A model generated the notes under the pieces. That model was not told where the DNA came from. It saw nothing but the letters and a program-made list of their open reading frames with translations, and did no database searches. A program made the position numbers and the translations under genes. Source: Corynebacterium nuruki S6-4 (GTDB taxonomy: Bacteria > Actinomycetota > Actinomycetes > Mycobacteriales > Mycobacteriaceae). Taken from it: a DNA stretch of 64,000 nt. Of this stretch, positions 18,754-26,995 are shown one piece after another. The stretch is taken from contig NZ_CP042429.1 of NCBI RefSeq assembly GCF_007970465.1, positions 2,542,001 through 2,606,000 on the forward strand. Direction: 5' to 3'. Every line of letters starts with the position of its first letter. Positions within the stretch are counted from its first letter, which is position 1.

Positions 18754-19107
18754 GTGGAGCGGGTCGGTGCCGTCCTCGACGTCATCGCCGACGGTGAGGT
18801 CGCCGGCTACGGCGAGGTCGCGCGGGCCGTCGGTCTGCCGCGTGGTGCCCGCGCGGTCGCCCGGGTGCTGGCCGCCGGGGGTTTCGGCTGGGACCTCGCC
18901 GCCCCGGTCATCCCGGTGGGCCGGGCGCGCGGTCGCGCCGGTCACCGCTGTTTCGTCGTCCCGGAGCTGGGGGAGGGGGAGGATTCCCGCTCGGCGGGGC
19001 TGGCACGCCGTGCGGTCTCCTTCACCCGCGGGGACGCCGGGGAGACGCTGCTGATCCCCACCGCACAGTGCCTGGACGCCGCGGAACTGGCCGAGCGCCT
19101 GGGCTGA
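18754..19107 (+). CDS. MGMT/alkyltransferase-like DNA-binding domain protein
   Basis: 117 residues. Residues ~14–40 (GEVAGYGEVARAVGLPRGARAV) match the winged-helix DNA-binding domain of O6-alkylguanine transferases. However, the PCHR active-site motif, or the PWHR of ATL proteins, is not found: the corresponding segment reads APVIPVGRARGRAGHRC. It is therefore not a normal methyltransferase; it could be an ATL relative that recognises alkylated bases or a repurposed DNA-binding protein. GTG 18754, 33 bp after purA. Confidence 0.55.
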   Translation: MERVGAVLDVIADGEVAGYGEVARAVGLPRGARAVARVLAAGGFGWDLAAPVIPVGRARGRAGHRCFVVPELGEGEDSRSAGLARRAVSFTRGDAGETLLIPTAQCLDAAELAERLG

Positions 19108-19202
19108 CCGGCCGGCCTCGCCGGGGCAGCGTCCGGCGCCCGCCGAAAGTGTTGCCACCCCGCCCGGCCGTCATCCGACGTTTCCGCAGGTCGCGAAAAG
19201 TC

Positions 19203-19222
19203 TTACCGGTGCCGGCCGGTAA
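19203..19222. promoter_or_regulatory. TTACCGG-N6-CCGGTAA dyad
   Basis: Perfect 7-bp inverted repeat with 6-bp centre in the 201-bp gap before the PH-domain genes. It looks like a regulator binding site; the regulator is unknown. Nothing else is seen in 19108–19308. Confidence 0.4.
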
Positions 19223-19308
19223 TATTTCCGGCGCGGCGCGGCGTCCGGCAGGGTACCCGGCACATCCCGGTCGAGGCGCCGGATCCGGCCCCTGGCACAC
19301 TGGGCGCC

Positions 19309-19773
19309 ATGTCCGACACCCCCGTCCTGCATCCCGTCGCCCCCGGCTATGTCCGGGCGAGGTACGTCGCCGAGCTCCCCTGGTCGGTGGTGCCGCTGGT
19401 CGCCTGCGTCATCGTCGCCCTGTTCGTGCCGTGGCTGTGGATCGCGGCGGGTGTCCTCGCGGTGCTGCTGGTGTGGGATCTCTGGCTGATCCCGGCGCAG
19501 GCCCGCAACCGGGGCTGGGCGGAGACCCCGTCCGAACTGCTCATCGCCAAGGGCATGCTGTGGCGCACGTTCACCGTCGTGCCCTACGGTCGGATCCAGT
19601 TCGTGGACGTCACCGCCGGCCCGGTGGAGCGGCTGTTCGGCATCAAACGCGTCAAACTGCACACCGCCTCGGCGACCAGCGATTCCGAGGTCGTCGGTCT
19701 CGCCGCGGCGGAGGCGGACGCGCTGCGTGACCGGCTCGCCGTGGCCGCCCGCGAGCGGATGAGCGGCCTGTGA
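19309..19773 (+). CDS. Bacterial PH-domain membrane protein (YdbS-like)
   Basis: 154 residues. Two hydrophobic segments (residues ~24–60) then a bacterial pleckstrin-homology domain starting ELLIAKGMLWRTFTVVPYGRIQ and FVDVTAGPVERLFGIKRVKL. This two-helix plus bPH2 layout is that of Bacillus YdbS. The next gene is the YdbT partner, overlapping by 4 bp. In Bacillus the pair is associated with resistance to an exported compound, but function in actinobacteria is unknown. Confidence 0.82.
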   Translation: MSDTPVLHPVAPGYVRARYVAELPWSVVPLVACVIVALFVPWLWIAAGVLAVLLVWDLWLIPAQARNRGWAETPSELLIAKGMLWRTFTVVPYGRIQFVDVTAGPVERLFGIKRVKLHTASATSDSEVVGLAAAEADALRDRLAVAARERMSGL

Positions 19774-21197
19774 CCGCGCCGGCAGGGGAGCAGCCGCAGA
19801 AGACGCCGGAGGACTGGCGCCGGGTCCACCCGCTCAGCCCGCTGCTGCGGATGTGGGCCGCGCTGGTCGGTGTGGCGGTGCTGCTCCTGGCCCAGAACGC
19901 GGACACGCTCGGGAACCTGCGCGACTGGATCGGGGAGGCGGGCGTCCCGACCGGGCTGCTCGTCCTCGTCGCCGTCGGCGTGGTGGCCGGGGTGCTGCTG
20001 CTCGGCTGGCTGCTGTCGCTGCCGTGGTGGTGGGCCACCGGTTTCCGGGTGACTGACGAGGAGATCGCGGTGCGGCGGGGTGTGCTGTCCCGGCAGCTGC
20101 GGACCGCCCGGTTCGACCGGGTGCAGGCGGTGGACCTGGTGGAGCCGTTGCCGGCACGGCCGTTCCGGCTCGCCGGGGTGAAGGTGGAGACCGCCGGCGG
20201 CCGGGGCAGTGAGGTCACCGTGGAGTACCTGACCCGGTCGGACGCCGAGGAGCTGCGCGTCCGGTTGCTCGACCTGGTCGGCGCTGAATCCGCTGAATCC
20301 GCTGATCCGGCTGCGCCCGCTGAACCCGCCGGGGAGGCCCGGCCCGACCGGCGCATCTTCATCCCGGAGATCCCCGTCACCCGGTCCCTGGTGGCGGCCG
20401 CCCTGTCGGGGTCGACGGCGTGGGCGGTGGTCTCCCTGGTGCTGTCCCTGTCCACTCCGGCGGGCCTGGCACTGCTGCTGCCGGCGCTGGCCGGCCTGTT
20501 GCCGTGGTTCTGGTCGGTGCTCAACCGCAGCTGGCGGTACACGGCGACACTGTCGGGGCCGGCGGATGACCGGCTGCTGGGCATCACCTTCGGTTTCTCG
20601 GAGCGACGCCGGCAGTCGGTGCCGCTGCACCGGATCCATGCGGTGCGGATCAGCCAGCCGGTGCTGTGGCGCATCCTGGGCTGGTGGCGGGTCGACGTGG
20701 GCGTCGCCGGTTACGGCGAGCAGAAGGCGACGGGGTCCACGACGGCGGTGCTGCCGGTCGGGGACCTGGCTCAGGCGCTGCGGGTGCTGGCGGTCCTCGG
20801 CCCGCTGTCGTGGGAGGAGACCACGCGCTACGCCGACCCGGTGCGTCCCACTACCCCCACCTACGGCAGTCCGCGGGCCGCCCGGTGGGTCTCGCCGCTG
20901 GACCGGCAGTGTCAGGGCGTGACGCTGGTGGGGGAGCGGCGGCACGCCGTCATCTGCCGTCACGGTCGGGTCGGACGCCGTCTCGAGGTCATCGCCCCGG
21001 GCCATATCCAGGAGCTGAGCTGGTACCGGGGGCCGGTCGGCCGGCTGCTGGGGCTGGCGGACGTCCGGCTGGATCTGGTGCCCGGCCCGGTGCGGATGCG
21101 TGCCCGCCAGCTCACCGTGGCGGACGCCTCGGCGTTGCTCGACGAGCTCCGGGCGCGGACGCTGCCTCCCCCCGACCGGGCGAACGCCGGACAGTGA
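19770..21197 (+). CDS. Bacterial PH-domain membrane protein (YdbT-like)
   Basis: 475 residues with three bPH2 units separated by paired membrane helices (residues ~28–85 and ~205–250). The first unit is EEIAVRRGVLSRQLRTARFDRVQ, the second RLLGITFGFSERRRQSVPL, the third HAVICRHGRVGRRLEVI. A Glu/Ser/Ala tandem stretch (20281–20310, gctgaatcc units) links the first PH domain to the second helix pair. GTG 19770 overlaps the YdbS-like stop, so the two are co-translated. Confidence 0.82.
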   Translation: MTAPAGEQPQKTPEDWRRVHPLSPLLRMWAALVGVAVLLLAQNADTLGNLRDWIGEAGVPTGLLVLVAVGVVAGVLLLGWLLSLPWWWATGFRVTDEEIAVRRGVLSRQLRTARFDRVQAVDLVEPLPARPFRLAGVKVETAGGRGSEVTVEYLTRSDAEELRVRLLDLVGAESAESADPAAPAEPAGEARPDRRIFIPEIPVTRSLVAAALSGSTAWAVVSLVLSLSTPAGLALLLPALAGLLPWFWSVLNRSWRYTATLSGPADDRLLGITFGFSERRRQSVPLHRIHAVRISQPVLWRILGWWRVDVGVAGYGEQKATGSTTAVLPVGDLAQALRVLAVLGPLSWEETTRYADPVRPTTPTYGSPRAARWVSPLDRQCQGVTLVGERRHAVICRHGRVGRRLEVIAPGHIQELSWYRGPVGRLLGLADVRLDLVPGPVRMRARQLTVADASALLDELRARTLPPPDRANAGQ

Positions 21198-21255
21198 CGC
21201 GGGTCACGCCGTAGCATGGCCCTCAACTGTCGTCTACCCCCTCAAGGAGTGTCCC

Positions 21256-22077
21256 GTGAGCTTCGGATTCCTGTTCTTCCTCCCGTCCGAATCGACCGGG
21301 ACGCCTGACGGATATCTTCCGGAGGGTGCGCTGCTGTCACTCGCCTCCGGGCATCTCGCCCAGCTGGAGCAGACGGGCTCCCTCCACGGGGTGCCGGACG
21401 AGGTGACCACCGACGACGTCGCCGGTCCCGGGGTGCCGCCCGTGATCGCGGACATGGCCGGCTGGATCAACCACCACGCCGATCTCGGGGCGCACGACCC
21501 CACGCAGCCGCCCTCCTACCGCTTCCTCAGCATCTCGGAGTTCCCGGTGCTGCCCAACCACGGCGTCCTGTATTTCGAGGTGCCGTTCGGCAGTGCGGAG
21601 GAGACCGGCCGGCAGCTGCAGTTCAAGGCCGCGGAGCTGGGACTGTGCATGGTCGACGACATGGAGACCCTGTGGGTCAACCCGACGGGGGTGCCGGCGG
21701 GCCTGTGGATGCGCAATTCGATGGACATGGTCACCGTCCATGTCGACCGGGCGAGCATCCTCGCGGTCCTGGGGGAGGACGTCGACCGTCGCCGCCGGGC
21801 CGACGGCGGGATCCCGTTCGTGGTCATCGAGGTCCTGGACACGGCGGCGCCCCACGGCTGCCGGTACATCCAGGCGGCGATGCCGGGCGGGGGGTGGGTC
21901 GTGGAGTACCGCACCGAGCACAGTGTGTTCCGGCTGCGTCCGGAGGAGATCACCGGGGCTGCCGCGCTGGAGTCCGTCGTGGACGTGCTCGGCGACTTCA
22001 CCGACTACGTCGCCGGCCGGGGGGACGCCTTCGTCGGGCACGACTGGGAGGACGCTTCCGCCGAACTCATCGGTTAG
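21256..22077 (+). CDS. Uncharacterised protein, copy A of a three-gene paralogous set
   Basis: 273 residues, soluble, family not recognised. Starts MSFGFLFFLPSE. It shares ordered blocks with the gene at 23123: GWINHHAD, GLCMVDDMETLWVN, GIPFVVIEV, WVVEYRTEHSVFRL and a C-terminal FVGHDWED. GTG 21256 has aaggag at 21244–21249 and is preferred over the longer frame inside the PH-domain gene. The domain plan recalls small SMI1- or Imm-type proteins, but I cannot assign one. Confidence 0.75.
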   Translation: MSFGFLFFLPSESTGTPDGYLPEGALLSLASGHLAQLEQTGSLHGVPDEVTTDDVAGPGVPPVIADMAGWINHHADLGAHDPTQPPSYRFLSISEFPVLPNHGVLYFEVPFGSAEETGRQLQFKAAELGLCMVDDMETLWVNPTGVPAGLWMRNSMDMVTVHVDRASILAVLGEDVDRRRRADGGIPFVVIEVLDTAAPHGCRYIQAAMPGGGWVVEYRTEHSVFRLRPEEITGAAALESVVDVLGDFTDYVAGRGDAFVGHDWEDASAELIG

Positions 22078-22086
22078 GCTGCCGGT

Positions 22087-23079
22087 ATGGCCTATGACCT
22101 GTATGTCACCGCGCCCGACCATCCCCGACCGGCCGAGGCGCTGACCGCGTTCGCCGATACGGTGAACCGGGGTGCCGTACCCGGGGCGGCCGACCCGGAC
22201 AATCCGCCGGCGGACCGGCGGCTGCGGATCACGGCGTACCCGGTCGCACCGTCCGACGGTGTGCTGACCGTCGCGGTGCCCTACCAGGGTGCGACGGAGA
22301 CGCTCAACAGTCTGCAGAATGATGCGGCCCGGCGGACGGTGCGGCTGACCGACATCGGCGGGCGCGTCCTCGTGGAGACCGCCGGCGGGGACTCGCCGTT
22401 CCGGATGCGGGACCGGGCGGGGACGGTCCACACGTTCGTGGACGCCACCACGGTCCGTCGGGTGCTGGCGGAGGCCGACGGGTGGCGTCCCGCGGGGATG
22501 GTCCTGTCGGTCTCCCCGGCCGATGATCCGACCGGGGCGAACTATCTGCGGGTGGGCATCGTCAACCGGCGGTGGACGGTGCACCTGCGCACCGGGGAGA
22601 CGGTCCGGCAGCTCGCCGACCTGCTCGACCGGGCGGAGACCGCGGCGACTGTCGTGGACAGTTACCTGGCCGGCGATGTCGCGGCGCTGGAACAGCTGAG
22701 CTGGGCGGACATCTCGATGGGGATGGTCGCGGACACGACGAACCGGTGGCGGCTCGATGATTCGGCCGGCGGGCTGACGGTGACCTCGGAGGCGGAGGTC
22801 CGTGAGGCTGTCACGGCGGGGTTCGCCGGGGGCTCCACCGGCGACCTCGACTGGCTGCAGGTCAGCGACCAGACCAACCCGGGCGACTACATCACCGCGG
22901 ACCGGCATCTCGGCACACAGTGGTGCGTGATGTGGGGCCACGGCTACGGGGAGGAGCGGTACTGGCGTGCGGTGGTGGATTCGCCGGCGGCGGCGCTGGA
23001 CCTGCTGCTCGCCTGGACGGAGACCCCGGAGGAGACCTTCCTCGCCGCCCGCGACTGGGAGCTGGTCGTCGATGAGTGA
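22087..23079 (+). CDS. Uncharacterised protein, copy B (longer, with extra C-terminal domain)
   Basis: 330 residues. Residues ~1–220 follow the plan of copies A and C (DPDNPPADRRLRITAYP, GVLTVAVPYQ, RRWTVHLRTGETV, SWADIS in place of HDW). Residues ~225–330 form an added domain with GDLDWLQVSDQTNPGDYI and QWCVMWGHGYGEERYW. There is no signal peptide or membrane helix. TAGGCT (22075–22080) overlaps the previous stop and ends 6 nt before ATG 22087, a leaderless start. Confidence 0.72.
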   Translation: MAYDLYVTAPDHPRPAEALTAFADTVNRGAVPGAADPDNPPADRRLRITAYPVAPSDGVLTVAVPYQGATETLNSLQNDAARRTVRLTDIGGRVLVETAGGDSPFRMRDRAGTVHTFVDATTVRRVLAEADGWRPAGMVLSVSPADDPTGANYLRVGIVNRRWTVHLRTGETVRQLADLLDRAETAATVVDSYLAGDVAALEQLSWADISMGMVADTTNRWRLDDSAGGLTVTSEAEVREAVTAGFAGGSTGDLDWLQVSDQTNPGDYITADRHLGTQWCVMWGHGYGEERYWRAVVDSPAAALDLLLAWTETPEETFLAARDWELVVDE

Positions 23080-23122
23080 GCATCGGGGCGTCGCTGTCCG
23101 GTGGGGTTGCTAGGCTGCGCCC

Positions 23123-23893
23123 ATGAGCTTCGGAAACACTTTCTTCCTGCCCGATGATTTCACCGACCATCCCGGGAAGTTCTGCCCTGCCAGCGAACTC
23201 CGGGCGCGTGAAGGTGCTCTCATGGAGTACATGGAGGACGGGGCGAATGAGTCGGCACCGGTGCCGCCGGTGTTGACGGAACTGGCCGACTGGATCAACC
23301 TGCATGCGGACACGCTCGCCGAGGATCCCGACAACCCGCCCGCGGACCGCTTTCTCCGTCTGTCGGGAGACGCCTTCCCGGAGGGCCGGCAGCTGTACCT
23401 CGGCGTGATGTACTCGGCGATCGACGACACCTGTGGTGCCCTGCAGCAGAAGGCCGCCGAGTTGGGGGTGTGCATGGTGGATGACGAGAACAACGTGTGG
23501 GTCAATGCCACTGCGGGCCCGGAGGACGCCCCGGCCGGTCTGCGACTGAAGGATTCCACTGCGGGTGTCACCACCCACGTCACGCAGGACAGTGTCCGCG
23601 CCGTGCTCGTCGACGACGCTGCCCGCAACGAAGGCACGGACGGTTTCCCGTTCATCGTCGTCGAACCGGTGGAGCCGGAGAACTCCCCGGTTCCCGGGGT
23701 GCAGTTCGCGCAGGCGGCGCGGTTGAACGGCGACTGGGCCGTCGAGTACCGCGCGGGGCACACGATGCACCATCTGGATGAACCGGTGACGGGGATCGAC
23801 GATGTGGTCCGTTACCTCGGTGAGTACGTCGACGGAGACGTGGGCGCCTTCCTCAGCCACGACTGGGCGACGATGGATTTGGAGGTGCAGTAG
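23123..23893 (+). CDS. Uncharacterised protein, copy C of the paralogous set
   Basis: 256 residues. Starts MSFGNTFFLPDD and repeats the blocks of copy A: DWINLHAD, DPDNPPADRFLRLSG, AAELGVCMVDDENNVWVN, GFPFIVVEPV, WAVEYRAGHTMHHL, FLSHDWATM. It is acidic overall. TAGGCT (23111–23116) ends 6 nt before ATG 23123, the same promoter layout as copy B. Its stop overlaps the GTG of the nucleoside hydrolase by one base. Confidence 0.75.
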   Translation: MSFGNTFFLPDDFTDHPGKFCPASELRAREGALMEYMEDGANESAPVPPVLTELADWINLHADTLAEDPDNPPADRFLRLSGDAFPEGRQLYLGVMYSAIDDTCGALQQKAAELGVCMVDDENNVWVNATAGPEDAPAGLRLKDSTAGVTTHVTQDSVRAVLVDDAARNEGTDGFPFIVVEPVEPENSPVPGVQFAQAARLNGDWAVEYRAGHTMHHLDEPVTGIDDVVRYLGEYVDGDVGAFLSHDWATMDLEVQ

Positions 23894-24894
23894 TGGCGGA
23901 GCCGACCCGTCCGACCGTCGTCGCCGACGTGGACACCGGCATCGATGACGCCCTCGCCCTGCTGTGGCTGGCGGCTCAGCACCGCGCCGGGCGGCTGGAC
24001 CTGCACATCACGACCTCGGCGGGGAACACCACGGCGGCGCTGGCCGCGCGGAACTCGGCGGAGGTGCTGCGCATCGCCGGCTGCCCGGAGGTCCCCGTCA
24101 CCGCGGGTGCCACGCACCCGCGGGTCCTGCCGTTGACGACCACCCCGGAGACTCACGGCCCGGAGGGGCTGGGCTACTGGCGGCCGCGCTCCGGCGGACT
24201 GCCGGACGAGTCCTCCCCGGCGGACGCCGTCGCCGCCTGGGCTGCGGCGGCCCCCACACACCTGCTGGTCGCGGGACCGGCGACGAATCTGGCCTATGCG
24301 GTGGAACATGAACCTGACCTGCTGCGCGGCATGCGGGTCACGCTGATGTGCGGCGCGTTCACCTACCCGGGCAACACCACCCCGACCGCGGAGTGGAACA
24401 CCTGGGTGGACCCGCACGCCCTCTCCTACGCCCTGGAACACTGGCCGACGGGGGCGGAGCCGCCGACGATCTGCCCGCTCAACGTCACCGAGCAGGTCAT
24501 CCTCACTCCGGAGCAGCTGGCGGAGTGGACGACGGCGGCGAGGACCGCCGGTCACACTGACCTGCCCGGGCTGTTGGACGACGCGCTGCGGTTCTACTTC
24601 GAGTTCCACGAGTCGGTCGGGGTCGGCTACTGCGCCCAGATCCACGATCTCGCCGCGGCGATGGTGCTCTGTGGTGCGGTGGACACCGACCTGCGGGACG
24701 CGACGGTCCGGGTCGAGGCGGATTCCGACCTGCTGCGCGGCACGACGGTGGCGGACTGGGCCGACGGGTCGGGGGAGACCGCCGGCACCGGCCCGTACTG
24801 GGGGCGTCCGGCCAATGCGCACATCCTCACCGGACTCGATCCGGCGGCCGTCTTCGCCCGCTTCGGTGAGGCGGTCGATCTCCTCACCCGCTGA
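23893..24894 (+). CDS. Inosine-uridine-type nucleoside hydrolase
   Basis: 333 residues. Hydrolyses the N-glycosidic bond of ribonucleosides. The N-terminal Ca2+-binding signature is VVADVDTGIDDALAL; further support comes from TTSAGNTTAALAARN and a mid-protein VAGPATNLAYAV with GMRVTLMCGAF. The C-terminal His/Asp is in QIHDLAAAM. It starts at GTG 23893, abutting copy C. Which nucleoside is preferred cannot be said. Confidence 0.9.
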   Translation: MAEPTRPTVVADVDTGIDDALALLWLAAQHRAGRLDLHITTSAGNTTAALAARNSAEVLRIAGCPEVPVTAGATHPRVLPLTTTPETHGPEGLGYWRPRSGGLPDESSPADAVAAWAAAAPTHLLVAGPATNLAYAVEHEPDLLRGMRVTLMCGAFTYPGNTTPTAEWNTWVDPHALSYALEHWPTGAEPPTICPLNVTEQVILTPEQLAEWTTAARTAGHTDLPGLLDDALRFYFEFHESVGVGYCAQIHDLAAAMVLCGAVDTDLRDATVRVEADSDLLRGTTVADWADGSGETAGTGPYWGRPANAHILTGLDPAAVFARFGEAVDLLTR

Positions 24895-25036
24895 GCCGGG
24901 GGTCGGCGGCGATGACGGCGGCCAGCTGCCGGTCCCAGTCATGCAGTGCGCGTGCCAGGTCCGGATCATCGAAAGCCTCGGTCAGGTAGTTTCCGAGTCG
25001 CTGCTCCGAGACCAGTCGGACAGGTGTCTCCGTCAT
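24884..25036 (-). CDS. Small hypothetical protein
   Basis: 50 residues, starting MTETPVRLVSEQRLGNYL; helical and charged, with a central FDDPDLARALHDWDRQLAAV. No family recognised. ATG 25036 has a strong gggggac site upstream; the longer frame to 25120 is less likely because it crosses the opposite-strand promoter. Tail-to-tail it overlaps the nucleoside hydrolase by 11 bp. Confidence 0.55.
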   Translation of the reverse strand: MTETPVRLVSEQRLGNYLTEAFDDPDLARALHDWDRQLAAVIAADPRLSG

Positions 25037-25068
25037 ATGGCGTCCCCCGTGATGATCCCGGTGCCCCC

Positions 25069-25098
25069 TTGACACCGGTTGTCGGTGTCGCCTAGCGT
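25069..25098 (+). promoter_or_regulatory. Distal promoter of the acyl-CoA ligase gene
   Basis: TTGACA (25069–25074), 18-bp spacer, TAGCGT (25093–25098). It would give a leader of about 210 nt with no recognisable riboswitch or ORF. Confidence 0.5.
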
Positions 25099-25230
25099 AC
25101 CTAACTGTATTCCCCCCCACATACAGACTTCCCGTTCAGCGGTGCATGTCGTGGGGGGTTCGACTTTTCGGGGGCGGGGTACGGGCGGTGCTCGTGCAGA
25201 AAGCATCTGTGGTTCATTCGACGATAACGT

Positions 25231-25282
25231 TGCGGCGACCGAACCACTGACCTACGCTGGCCTCAACATGAACCGTGATTCA
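25231..25282 (+). promoter_or_regulatory. Proximal promoter and TetR-type operator of the acyl-CoA ligase gene
   Basis: TTGCGG (25231–25236), 17 bp, TACGCT (25254–25259). The operator TGAACCGTGATTCA lies at 25269–25282, right over the expected transcription start. It matches, with one difference in 14 bp, the operator at 30074–30087 beside the tetR gene; the match extends over 20 bp with two differences. Confidence 0.75.
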
Positions 25283-25315
25283 ACTCACATGTTCCGTCGC
25301 CACCAGGAGGTCCCC

Positions 25316-26992
25316 GTGTCCCAGTCCGTGTTTGCGCCTGTTTCCCTGCCTGTATCCCCGTCCCCGTCCGTCCCCCGGAACCTCCCCGCCCGCGACCACT
25401 TCGCGCCGGTCACCATCCCCGACGAGACCCTCTACGAGGCGATCTTCGGCTCCCTCACCCTCGCCGACCTCGACCGGCCCGCCATCACCGACAGCATGAC
25501 GGGTCAGCACGTCACCTACGGCGAACTCCGCGGCATGGTGGACGCCACCGCCGGCGCCCTCGCGGCCCGCGGCATCGGGAAAGGCACCGTCGTCGGGCTC
25601 CACGCCCCGAACTCCCTCGCCTTCGCCGTGGCCTTCCACGGCATCATGCGCGCCGGCGCGACCGCCACCACCCTCGGATCCCTGCTCATCGCCTCCGACG
25701 TGGCGAAGCAGCTGCGGGACGCCGGGGCCTCCCACCTGCTGACCTTCGGCGCGCTGGGGGACGCCGGCGTCCGCGGCGCCGCGGACGCCGGACTGCCCGC
25801 CGACAACGTCATCGACCTGGCGGACCCGGCACACGGGCTGGCCGCCCTCATCGCCGAAGGTCGGCCGGCCCCGGATGTCGACCTGGATCCCGCCACCGAC
25901 CTGGCGGTCATCCCCTTCTCCTCGGGCACGACCGGTATGGCCAAGGGTGTGAAGCTCAGCCACCGCAACCTGGTGGCGAATCTGTACCAGCTGGATCCGG
26001 TCGTGCGGGAATCCGGGCTGGAGCCGGACTGGACGCTGCTGGCGGTGCTGCCGTTCTTCCACATCTACGGGATGAACTCCCTGCTCAACTCCTCCCTGCG
26101 GCAGCGCAACCACCTGGTGACCATGCCGGCCTTCGATCTCGCCGGCTTCCTGGGGCTCGTCGAGAAGCACGGGGTGAACATCAGTTACATCGCCCCGCCG
26201 ATCGCGGTGGCGCTGGCGAAGCACCCGCTGGTCGACAACTACGACCTGTCGAGCCTCGCCCACCTCGTGTCCGGGGCGGCGGCCCTGGACGGGGAGCTCG
26301 CACAGTCGGTCACCGACCGCATCGGCGCCTCGCTGGTGCAGGGCTACGGGATGACAGAGACCTCCCCGGTCACGCATTCGGGGGTCCCGGGGGTCTCCCC
26401 GGTGGCCTCGATCGGGCCGGCGGTCCCGAACACCGAATACCGGGTCGTCGACGTCGCCGACGAGTCGCTGCCGGAGATCCTGCCGCCGGACGCCGAGGGG
26501 GAGCGTTCGGCCGCCGGTGAACTGTGGATCCGCGGCCCGCAGGTGATGGTCGGCTACCTCAACAACGACGAGGCCACGGAGCGGACCATCACCCCGGACG
26601 GCTGGCTGCGCACCGGCGACATCGTCGAGATGGACCACGACGGCTACGTCTACGTCGTCGACCGGCTGAAGGAGCTCATCAAGTACAAGGGCTACCAGGT
26701 CGCTCCGGCGGAGCTGGAGGCGCTGCTGCTGACCCACCCGGACATCGCGGACGCCGGGGTGGTCGGGGTGACCCGCCCGTCCGACGGCGAGGAGGTGCCG
26801 CGCGCCTTCGTCGTCCCGCAGAACCGGGACGGTGCGCCGGTCGCGGTGGACCCGGCGGCGCTGATGGCGTGGGTCGCCGAGCGGGTCACCCCCTACAAGA
26901 AGATCCGCTACGTCGATGTCGTGCCGGAGGTCCCGAAGTCGAACACCGGCAAGATCATGCGCAAGGAGCTCAAGAAGGTCCCGCTGGGCTGA
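25316..26992 (+). CDS. AMP-dependent acyl-CoA ligase (4-coumarate:CoA ligase-like)
   Basis: 558 residues. Activates a carboxylic acid with ATP and joins it to CoA. ANL motifs: P-loop FSSGTTGMAKGVKLS, A5 QGYGMTETSPV, A7 WLRTGDIVEMDHDGY, A8 VDRLKELIKYKG, and the catalytic A10 lysine in NTGKIMRKELKK. GTG 25316 follows aggagg (25305–25310); the frame upstream is leader. It lies convergent to the phosphotransferase–ACAD–SDR operon but shares its operator, so substrate activation and later oxidation are co-regulated. The exact acid is unknown. Confidence 0.92.
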   Translation: MSQSVFAPVSLPVSPSPSVPRNLPARDHFAPVTIPDETLYEAIFGSLTLADLDRPAITDSMTGQHVTYGELRGMVDATAGALAARGIGKGTVVGLHAPNSLAFAVAFHGIMRAGATATTLGSLLIASDVAKQLRDAGASHLLTFGALGDAGVRGAADAGLPADNVIDLADPAHGLAALIAEGRPAPDVDLDPATDLAVIPFSSGTTGMAKGVKLSHRNLVANLYQLDPVVRESGLEPDWTLLAVLPFFHIYGMNSLLNSSLRQRNHLVTMPAFDLAGFLGLVEKHGVNISYIAPPIAVALAKHPLVDNYDLSSLAHLVSGAAALDGELAQSVTDRIGASLVQGYGMTETSPVTHSGVPGVSPVASIGPAVPNTEYRVVDVADESLPEILPPDAEGERSAAGELWIRGPQVMVGYLNNDEATERTITPDGWLRTGDIVEMDHDGYVYVVDRLKELIKYKGYQVAPAELEALLLTHPDIADAGVVGVTRPSDGEEVPRAFVVPQNRDGAPVAVDPAALMAWVAERVTPYKKIRYVDVVPEVPKSNTGKIMRKELKKVPLG

Positions 26993-26995
26993 CGG

